Shown here in pieces: positions 30,423-36,278 of a stretch of DNA of 36,278 nt. The notes below the pieces were generated by a model. It was given only the letters and a program-made list of their open reading frames with translations, was not told the origin of the DNA and ran no database searches. Numbering within the stretch: position 1 is the first letter of the stretch; each line of letters starts with the position of its first letter. Both the position numbers and the translations under genes were made by a program. Origin of the DNA: Ruminococcus sp. zg-924 (GTDB lineage Bacteria > Bacillota > Clostridia > Oscillospirales > Acutalibacteraceae); NCBI RefSeq assembly GCF_024433635.1, contig NZ_WNJZ01000021.1, forward strand, positions 1 to 36,278, given 5' to 3'.

Positions 30423-30533
30423 TACGACATAACCTACGCAAGGCATCACCACGAAATTTATTTAAGCGACCCTCGCCGCTGTGATGAAAGCCGACTGAAA
30501 ACGGTTATAAGGTATCCAATCAAGAAAAAATAA
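30423..30533 (+). pseudogene. C-terminal remnant of a GyrI-like domain protein
   Basis: Directly after the adhesin stop codon, in the same frame, 36 codons read YDITYARHHHEIYLSDPRRC, then DESRLKTVIRYPIKKK and stop. HHEIYLSDPR...LKTVIRxPI is the usual end of GyrI-like small-molecule-binding proteins. The rest of that gene is gone, which suggests that the adhesin's 3' end replaced it. 30575-30712 holds nothing else but the next leader. Confidence 0.65.
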
Positions 30534-30538
30534 TGCAT

Positions 30539-30574
30539 AAAGCGGCACAGAAGCTTGGGGTACTGTGCCGCTTT
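30539..30574 (+). terminator. Terminator after the adhesin region
   Basis: AAAGCGGCACAG (30539-30550) and CTGTGCCGCTTT (30563-30574) form a perfect 12-bp stem with a 12-base loop. Confidence 0.75.
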
Positions 30575-30712
30575 ACTTATAGCTTAAAAATGAATATTAA
30601 ATAAATATTTAAATTTATCCTTGAAATTTTTGTTTATATATTGTAAAATATCCTTATGAAATTATGAGGATACCCTGTTTACTCTACGTATCCTAATTCG
30701 GAGGCACATAAT

Positions 30713-31348
30713 ATGGAACATATGTATAAGATAAGAACGAAGAATAAAGACCTTTTCCTGCGCATTGCAAAGGGTCATTTTGCTACCACACACAGCCATA
30801 CAAACTACTATATAGACGTTACAACCCAGAAAACAAGGCTCTCTGAGGCTAAGGCGGTTGCAAAGGCGCTTGTAGCACACTACCGTGCGAACACAATTAT
30901 TGATACAATATTCTGCGTAGACGGCACAGAGGTTATAGGCGCTTGTGTTGCCGAGGAGCTTACAAAAGCGGACTTCATCAATATGAACGCTCACCAGACA
31001 ATCTACATAGTATCGCCGGAGTTTACATCGGGCGGACAGTTGATTTTCCGTGATAATCTCACCCCAATGATTACAGGCAAGCACGTTCTTGTGCTTGCGG
31101 CGTCTGTTACAACCGGCAAAACTGCTCTTGCGGCTATTGACGCTGTGAATTACTACGGCGGCACAGTTGTAGGTGTATCGGGAATATTCGCAACCGTAAC
31201 CGAGTGCGGCGGAATTCCTGTTAATTCAATTTTCGACCCCAACGACCTTGACGGCTACGAAAGCTACAACCCGCACAACTGTCCTCTTTGTAAAAACGGA
31301 GATAGAATTGAGGCAATTGTAAATAGCTATGGCTACTCAAAGCTGTAA
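30713..31348 (+). CDS. Orotate phosphoribosyltransferase-like protein
   Basis: The 211-residue protein has the type I phosphoribosyltransferase order: FFIDVTTQKTRL-like YYIDVTTQKTRL near 32-43, DTIFCVDGTEVIGACVAEEL and the PRPP-loop position KHVLVLAASVTTGKTALAAI (124-141). The usual two acidic residues before TTG (VLVVDDVITTG) are Ala129-Ala130 here. An OPRT-style catalytic lysine loop is also not obvious. The C-terminus carries CPLCKNGDRIEAI, a small cysteine pair. It may bind a nucleotide or act as a regulator rather than catalyse. The start ATG follows GGAGG. It is monocistronic with a terminator. Confidence 0.78.
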   Translation: MEHMYKIRTKNKDLFLRIAKGHFATTHSHTNYYIDVTTQKTRLSEAKAVAKALVAHYRANTIIDTIFCVDGTEVIGACVAEELTKADFINMNAHQTIYIVSPEFTSGGQLIFRDNLTPMITGKHVLVLAASVTTGKTALAAIDAVNYYGGTVVGVSGIFATVTECGGIPVNSIFDPNDLDGYESYNPHNCPLCKNGDRIEAIVNSYGYSKL

Positions 31349-31375
31349 GCACAAGTTATAAAAATATCGGAAATT

Positions 31376-31409
31376 AAAATGCGGCACTTAAAACAAAGTG
31401 CCGCATTTT
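31376..31409. terminator. Bidirectional terminator between converging genes
   Basis: AAAATGCGGCACTT (31376-31389) and AAGTGCCGCATTTT (31396-31409) form a 14-bp stem with A/T tails on both strands. Confidence 0.88.
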
Positions 31410-31419
31410 GCGTTCTTAT

Positions 31420-34086
31420 TTAGCTCCACTCAGATACAGCTGCCTTTTTACCCCTGATATGAATGTCGTTTTTGTTTATATAAGATTGCTTTCTGCAAGC
31501 CAAAAGCTCTGCTCTGCCTTCTCTTGACCTTGTGTATATTACCTCAGAGTCGCCCATAGAAGAACGTAGGTTAGCCGCCAAAAGCTGTGCGTTTTCTTTT
31601 TTTGTGCCTAATATAGCAGGACAGGCGTAGCTTTGGCTGTAAATCCTTCTGACGTTCTTTTTCTTAACCAATACATATCTTGGGTTTTCAATTGGCGAGA
31701 GAAGCTCCTTAATCGCTTTTTTAAAAACTTCTTTCTCATGTGCACTTGCATTTTTTAGTGCAGCGCTTACGGTTGTGCCTGCTTTATCGCTTGTAACTTC
31801 AACATAAGCGTCTTGGCTGTTAATTTCTCCTGCGGATTTAAGCGACCTGAGTAAAGCCGTTGCAAAGGTCTGCACAGTCTTTTTAGGAGAAACAAAGCCG
31901 CTTGTTTTTGAGAGTGTTACAAAAGCGAATATCAAGCCTGCTAACGCAAATGCAGCTGCTAAAACCGCACCTGCCGTAATGGATAAGGTGTTAAGCGTTA
32001 ATGCGCATACAACCGAAACAACAAGCACGACAAGCGAAATAATTAACATAACAAGCGCAAGCCTGTTTTTGAATGAATATCCCTGTGGCTGTACCTCGGC
32101 AGGAATTTCGCTTACGTCTATTACCTCGGTCTTTTTGCCGACGCCGATTGAATTTTGCCACCGTGCAGCCATCGCTGCTCTGTTTTGCGAAAGCTCAAGC
32201 ATCTGAGCGTTTATTCTGTCAAAGCCTTCCTTAGTATACGGCGGTTTGATTATGTCGAGGCGCTGCACGCCGCTTTCAATTGTGTTTTTGTTGTAGCTCG
32301 GAGCGAGGAAACCCTCAAACCGTCTTTCCATTGTGGCAAAGTCGTTTCCCGCTATGCCGCCGCTGTTTTGGGTATCAGGCTCAACCGTTACCAAATGCCA
32401 TATGTTTGAAGCCTTACCCGGATTTGTCTTATCCATTCTAATTGCTCTGCCACGCATTTGGTTTGAGAGCATAAAGCTGCCGACAAAGCTTGCAAGTATC
32501 AGCGAATTTATGCACGGCGAATCCCAACCCTCGCCAAGCAGTGATTTTGTGCCTATAAGAATATTGATCAATCCTTGTGAAAATGCCTCGGTGATAACGG
32601 CAACCTTGTTCTTGTTTGAGCCGCTGAAAGCAGCTTCACTGTGCGAAGTGTCAGCTATCGGCTTTGACGAAAATTCAACGCCTGCTTTTGCCGCAAGCTG
32701 TGATACAGCAGTTATTATGTTGTTTGGTAAAATGACAAGACCACCCGAAAGTACAGCAATACTTGCACTGCTGCCGAGTGTTCGCCGCAAGGCTTCAAAT
32801 ATCGGAACAGTACCCATTGAGGTTATGTTGCTTTGTGTGCCGACTATACCCAACATATCTCTTTTGATATAGTCGGTAAGTATAAGCATACGCAAATTAC
32901 AGCCAAGGCTCTTAAGCTCTGCCGACGCTATTGCTTCAATGCTCTTAAGCTTTCCAAGTGATGAAATCATCATTTTATTAATTTTTCCATTGCCTGTCAG
33001 AGCAACCGCCTTTTTCTCAATCAGTCCTGATTGGGAAAGCTTTGTAAGCAAAGCCTTTGACACCTGTTCGCCGAATATAGACGGTGAATCTATAACAAAC
33101 TGAAAGGCAGTCTGTGCAAAGGTTATGCTGTATTCCGGAAGTCTGTCGCTCGGCGATACAAGCGTTATAAGGTCATTAGGAATTTTTACTCCTACGTGTT
33201 TTGCAAGGCACAGTATGGCAATAAAACCCTGTGTATTGTCAAGAATACATTCCTCGTTTTCACGGTAGCTGCTTAGTACAGGTGAGAACAAAATCTGCTT
33301 GAATATTTCTCCGGATAATACCTCTTTTACAGTCTGCTCCGCCTTTTGATTGTATTGGCGCAGCACAGCCGTTTCTTCGTCAGTCGGGTAATTGAAGTAA
33401 ATGTAGTCCTGATGAGGGCACAGTGTTTTCTGTGCAACAAGCTGAGGAACAAATATCTCCTCGTCAATTTCACCGCAAAGCGAAATGTACCTTTTCCATT
33501 CGTTTGGCGTGCTGTCATAGGGCGGAGTAGCAGTAAGCGAAATAACATACACACTGCCTGATACCGCCTCAATAAATCCCTCAAGCGACTTTTGCCATTC
33601 ACTCCTCAAATGATGAGCTTCATCAAGACATATTGTGCCGATTCCGTGCGCTTTGATTTGTGCTATAAGGTCAAAATCCTTGAAGTCCTCAGGTGCGTCA
33701 TATTCACAGTCGTCGTCATCGTCGCTGTGTTCGTTTGGAATAGATGTTTTTGTAAATGCAGAATGAAGCGCCTGGTATGTCACTGAGGTGAGCAGGCTTG
33801 GATTTTTAAGGTCGTATGATATATACCCGTCACCGGATTGCCCGTTCAAAAAGCCACTGCAAAATCTTTCACCCCACTGCTGTTTTATTGTAACAGACGG
33901 CGATAGTATAAGCGCAGGTCGGTTTATCCGGCGGATTAGCTCAAGACCAAGTATTGTTTTGCCGCTGCCCGGAGCAGCAACAATGTGGATTTTTCCGTCA
34001 TTAATATGGCTTTGCGCATTGTTTAACACCTTTTGCTGATAATCCCGAAATACGCCGTTGAAGCGTGTATGTTCAAATGTTTTCAT
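31420..34086 (-). CDS. SF2 DEAD/DEAH-box helicase with C-terminal membrane helices
   Basis: The 888-residue protein has a first RecA domain with the Q-like DYQQKVL, Walker A AAPGSGKT (38-44), DEAH (155-158) and LTATPP. The second helicase domain has LLGEGWDSPCINSLILASFV and QMRGRAIRMD (motifs V-VI). An acidic insert EHSDDDDDCEYDAPEDF lies between Walker A and B. Unusually, residues about 676-728 form two membrane helices (LVMLIISLVVLVVSVVCAL, GAVLAAAFALAGLIFAFV), followed by a roughly 160-residue soluble tail with many basic residues. It should be an ATP-dependent nucleic acid translocase tethered to the membrane. Its role (repair, uptake, defence) is unknown. GAGG precedes the start. Confidence 0.85.
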   Translation of the reverse strand: MKTFEHTRFNGVFRDYQQKVLNNAQSHINDGKIHIVAAPGSGKTILGLELIRRINRPALILSPSVTIKQQWGERFCSGFLNGQSGDGYISYDLKNPSLLTSVTYQALHSAFTKTSIPNEHSDDDDDCEYDAPEDFKDFDLIAQIKAHGIGTICLDEAHHLRSEWQKSLEGFIEAVSGSVYVISLTATPPYDSTPNEWKRYISLCGEIDEEIFVPQLVAQKTLCPHQDYIYFNYPTDEETAVLRQYNQKAEQTVKEVLSGEIFKQILFSPVLSSYRENEECILDNTQGFIAILCLAKHVGVKIPNDLITLVSPSDRLPEYSITFAQTAFQFVIDSPSIFGEQVSKALLTKLSQSGLIEKKAVALTGNGKINKMMISSLGKLKSIEAIASAELKSLGCNLRMLILTDYIKRDMLGIVGTQSNITSMGTVPIFEALRRTLGSSASIAVLSGGLVILPNNIITAVSQLAAKAGVEFSSKPIADTSHSEAAFSGSNKNKVAVITEAFSQGLINILIGTKSLLGEGWDSPCINSLILASFVGSFMLSNQMRGRAIRMDKTNPGKASNIWHLVTVEPDTQNSGGIAGNDFATMERRFEGFLAPSYNKNTIESGVQRLDIIKPPYTKEGFDRINAQMLELSQNRAAMAARWQNSIGVGKKTEVIDVSEIPAEVQPQGYSFKNRLALVMLIISLVVLVVSVVCALTLNTLSITAGAVLAAAFALAGLIFAFVTLSKTSGFVSPKKTVQTFATALLRSLKSAGEINSQDAYVEVTSDKAGTTVSAALKNASAHEKEVFKKAIKELLSPIENPRYVLVKKKNVRRIYSQSYACPAILGTKKENAQLLAANLRSSMGDSEVIYTRSREGRAELLACRKQSYINKNDIHIRGKKAAVSEWS

Positions 34087-34116
34087 AAAATACCTCGTAT
34101 TCTTTATAATGAAATC

Positions 34117-34140
34117 GGGGCAGTGAATAAAAACTGCCCC
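34117..34140 (-). terminator. Hairpin downstream of galU
   Basis: GGGGCAGT (34117-34124) pairs with ACTGCCCC (34133-34140). On the minus strand it is followed by GATTTCATT, a weak T tract, so partial read-through into the helicase gene is possible. Confidence 0.55.
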
Positions 34141-34156
34141 AAATTATTACTATATA

Positions 34157-35032
34157 TTAAAGTGTTTTTGCTATTTCCTTAATGTACTGCCTGAATCCGT
34201 CCTTAACCTCAGGGTGCTGAAGAGCGACCTCAACGGTAGCCTTTAATATTCCAAGCTTATTACCCATATCATATCTTGTGCCCTCAAAGTCAACCGCAGT
34301 CATACCCTTTGTTATGGCAAGCTGACGCATAGCGTCAGTAAGCTGAATCTCACCGCCGACGCCGGGCTGTGTGTGTTCAAGAATATCAAAAATCTCAGGC
34401 GGAAGAACACATCTGCCAAGAATTGAGAAGTAGGATAAAACGTGGTCTTTGTCAGGCTTCTCAACCATATCGGTGCATTTGTAAATGTTGCCCTCAAGCT
34501 TGTCAACCTTAAGAGAGCTGTATTTATGTATGTCCTCCGGCTTTACCTCTTTAACTCCGACAACGCCGAGCCCATATTTTTCATACGCCTCAATAAGCTG
34601 ACCGCAAGCAGGGTTTTCGCCAATGATAACATCGTCGCCATACAGCACAGCAATAGGTTCGCCCGACGCAAAAGCCTTTGCACGGCTTATTGCATGACCA
34701 AGACCCTTGGTTTCCTTTTGTCTTATTGTGTAGATATTTGCAAGGTCGGCAATATTTTTCAATTGTTCCAGAACATCGTCCTTGCCGCTTAGCTCAAGGC
34801 TGGACTCAAGGTGCGGTGAACGGTCAAAGTGATCCTCAATAATTCCCTTTCCTCTGTTTGTTATAATCAAAATGTCAGTGATTCCGGATTTTACAGCTTC
34901 TTCAACAATATATTGTATTGACGGTTTGTCGACGATAGGCAGCATTTCCTTAGGCATAGCCTTTGTCGCAGGAAGAACTCTTGTGCCAAGTCCTGCTGCA
35001 GGGATAACGGCCTTTGTAACTTTCATACCCAT
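34157..35032 (-). CDS. galU: UTP-glucose-1-phosphate uridylyltransferase
   Basis: The 291-residue protein is a standard GalU: AVIPAAGLGTRVLPATKAMP (nucleotide loop), KEMLPIVDKPSIQYIVEEAV, IITNRGKGIIEDHFDRS, VLYGDDVI (metal Asp), GVGGEIQLTDAM and FEGTRYDMGNKLG. It makes UDP-glucose from UTP and glucose-1-phosphate for envelope sugars and glycolipids. Length and motifs are complete. It starts 28 bases after the RING-like membrane protein on the same strand (GGAG upstream), so the two are probably co-transcribed. Confidence 0.95.
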   Translation of the reverse strand: MGMKVTKAVIPAAGLGTRVLPATKAMPKEMLPIVDKPSIQYIVEEAVKSGITDILIITNRGKGIIEDHFDRSPHLESSLELSGKDDVLEQLKNIADLANIYTIRQKETKGLGHAISRAKAFASGEPIAVLYGDDVIIGENPACGQLIEAYEKYGLGVVGVKEVKPEDIHKYSSLKVDKLEGNIYKCTDMVEKPDKDHVLSYFSILGRCVLPPEIFDILEHTQPGVGGEIQLTDAMRQLAITKGMTAVDFEGTRYDMGNKLGILKATVEVALQHPEVKDGFRQYIKEIAKTL

Positions 35033-35060
35033 TTCTCCTTTTTAATTTTTGTTGAATTTG

Positions 35061-36038
35061 TTAAACTATTTGAATTATAAAATTGAACGCAAAATAACAT
35101 ACCATAACAACAACCGCCGCTATTGTGTTTACACCGCCGGCATTCGCCAAAGCTTCCTTGAGGTTTACGGGCTTGGCGTCCTTGATTTTTTTAATATGCT
35201 TTGCAGTATGCTTGTAATAAATTCTGTTTCCCACGAGTCCGCTTACAAACATTGTGACAAACATTACAAGATTAGCAAGGCAAGGCAAGATGAATTTCCA
35301 AAGCTCAAGTGCGCTTAAGTTATTAAATGCGTAATCAACAATCTGAACAGAGGTTGCCGCAGTGCCAAGTGTTTGCTGAATGTCGCTGTAAGTTCTCAAA
35401 AAATCATTGATAAAAAATGCCTCGGTTGTCAAGCAGGCGGCTATAATTGCAATGAAAACAGCGCCCGCCGCATAAAGCTTGCGATATAAATACCATGCGC
35501 CGGTAAAAAGTGCGGAGGAGAGGTTGAAGCGTCCCTTGCCGAAGCGCTTAAAATTTTTAAACACCGGCAGGTAATAAAAAGCATTGGTCTTAACGTAGCT
35601 TTCACATTCCTGCGCCGTAACACCGGGGGATAATTCCTCGTCCATAGATATTCCGTAATTTGCGTAGATATTAGACGTATCGAAGCCGCCAAAGCCAAAC
35701 GGAACACCCTGCGGTGCTGTGCCGCCAAACGGCGGAGCGGTGCGCTGGCTTTGCGTGTTGTCCTTAGAGTCATCGTCACCAAGTGGACGGGCGCAGCTAA
35801 CGCAAAACATAGCATCCTTCGGGTTTTCAGCGCCGCAATGCGTGCATATTGAAACATCGCTGTTTTCGCCCCAGCAAAAGTCTTCTCCGTGCTTGTCGGA
35901 ATTCACGCATTTTCCAAGACGTTCATAGCAGCTCCTGTGCTGAGGAGTGCCACATTCCGGGCAGACAACAATATCATCGTTGTCGTCAAACGGAACGCCG
36001 CACACCTGGCATCTTTTATCTTTGAAGTCCAAAAACAT
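35061..36038 (-). CDS. RING/zinc-ribbon membrane protein
   Basis: Residues 10-37 carry a bacterial RING-like cluster (C10, C13, C26, C29, H34, C37: CQVCGVPF, VVCPECGTPQHRSC). Residues 65-82 form a zinc ribbon (ICTHCGAENP, FCVSC). A proline- and glycine-rich linker follows. The C-terminal half has three helices (WYLYRKLYAAGAVFIAIIAA, CLANLVMFVTMFVSGLVGNR, NTIAAVVVMVCYFAFNFIIQ) with the DUF2628-like lead VFKNFKRFGKGRFNLSSALF. Zinc-ribbon plus DUF2628-like membrane proteins are common in Clostridia without a known role. It probably shares an operon with galU. Confidence 0.8.
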   Translation of the reverse strand: MFLDFKDKRCQVCGVPFDDNDDIVVCPECGTPQHRSCYERLGKCVNSDKHGEDFCWGENSDVSICTHCGAENPKDAMFCVSCARPLGDDDSKDNTQSQRTAPPFGGTAPQGVPFGFGGFDTSNIYANYGISMDEELSPGVTAQECESYVKTNAFYYLPVFKNFKRFGKGRFNLSSALFTGAWYLYRKLYAAGAVFIAIIAACLTTEAFFINDFLRTYSDIQQTLGTAATSVQIVDYAFNNLSALELWKFILPCLANLVMFVTMFVSGLVGNRIYYKHTAKHIKKIKDAKPVNLKEALANAGGVNTIAAVVVMVCYFAFNFIIQIV

Positions 36039-36187
36039 AAGCTCCCTTCAAATTTGTATAAAAACAACATTTTATTTTCATATTATAACAAACACCAGCT
36101 GAATTATCAATTGTTTTTCGGAACAATTCAATTATTTCAATTAATTTTCCGATGTATGTGTTAAAATGATATGAACCAATAAAAAGA

Positions 36188-36252
36188 GAAGTAACTTCAA
36201 AATATGGTATAATGGATTAGCTACAAAACATTAACCAAGAAAGAAGTACTTC
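36188..36252 (+). promoter_or_regulatory. Leader with paired dyads before the terminal CDS
   Basis: GAAGTAACTTC (36188-36198) and GAAGTACTTC (36243-36252) are each palindromic and also pair with each other. An extended -10 TGGTATAAT (36205-36213) lies between them. This could be an operator pair or an element end. Confidence 0.4.
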
Positions 36253-36254
36253 TC

Positions 36255-36278
36255 ATGAATATATTAACACAAGAAGCA
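36255..36278 (+). CDS. Start of an unidentified CDS, possibly a transposase
   Basis: ATG 36255 follows AAGAAAGAAG and reads MNILTQEA to the end of the window. Eight residues are too few to identify it. Integrase-core transposases in Clostridia can start this way, and the dyads in the leader would fit an element end. Confidence 0.3.

Noticed and set aside
31420-34086. Helicase read as a type III restriction or DISARM-like defence subunit
   Set aside because: No methyltransferase, nuclease or phospholipase partner lies next to it, so defence remains only a possibility.
35441-35857. 138-codon minus-strand frame inside the RING-like gene
   Set aside because: It is an alternative frame of the real gene. 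The cysteine motifs and membrane helices exist only in the main frame.

Overview
The window looks like an accessory segment of a low-GC Clostridia chromosome, most plausibly a gut Oscillospiraceae/Ruminococcus-type organism. The grounds are Firmicutes promoters (TTGACA-N17-TATAAT), strong GGAGG ribosome binding sites, hairpin-plus-T terminators, a LanFEG-type antimicrobial-peptide transporter, a Cna-B/fibro-slime adhesin with an LPxxG-like anchor and an S-box-clan riboswitch. The species is inferred from gene style only.

Layout. (1) 1-2.1 kb: the end of an IS3-like element, a truncated mobile-element ORF, a GNAT acetyltransferase, a RelB/YafQ toxin-antitoxin pair and an MFS transporter remnant. 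(2) 2.1-6.9 kb: a histidine kinase/response regulator pair divergent from an ABC transporter of the LanFEG immunity type plus a 94-residue three-helix membrane protein. Four 11-bp tandem repeats lie between them, so this reads as a self-contained peptide-sensing and resistance module. (3) 6.9-20.5 kb: a mosaic of small cassettes, many led by related TetR regulators that start MPPK. The associated proteins are a flavin-binding protein, TraX-like membrane protein, PfkB kinase plus small kinase, Ntn hydrolase, GNAT, acyltransferase, DUF3795-methyltransferase fusion, MerR regulator and orphan membrane proteins. They are interspersed with gene stumps (TetR, ABC ATPase, histidine kinase, Cys-rich KTR, SAP/DUF6434-like), a 183/185-bp direct duplication and a 153-bp MITE-like inverted repeat. 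(4) 20.5-23.3 kb: a minus-strand pepD-DUF819 pair. (5) 23.5-25.1 kb: a compact SAM-clan riboswitch with a readable terminator/antiterminator in front of an uncharacterised 110-residue protein, then a SWIM zinc-finger protein. (6) 25.2-30.5 kb: a cysteine synthase stump with a possible Cys-Cys leader peptide, then a 1500-residue adhesin abutting a GyrI-like stump. (7) 30.7-36.1 kb: housekeeping-like genes (phosphoribosyltransferase-like protein, SF2 helicase with membrane helices, GalU, RING/zinc-ribbon membrane protein). (8) The last 24 bases open another CDS, possibly a transposase.

The most interesting observations are the SAM-clan riboswitch attached to an unknown small protein, the peptide-resistance module with its tandem operator repeats, the possible cysteine leader peptide, the adhesin set between two truncated genes, and an IS-end hairpin that hides the transposase ribosome binding site. 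No tRNA, rRNA, CRISPR array or complete prophage is visible.
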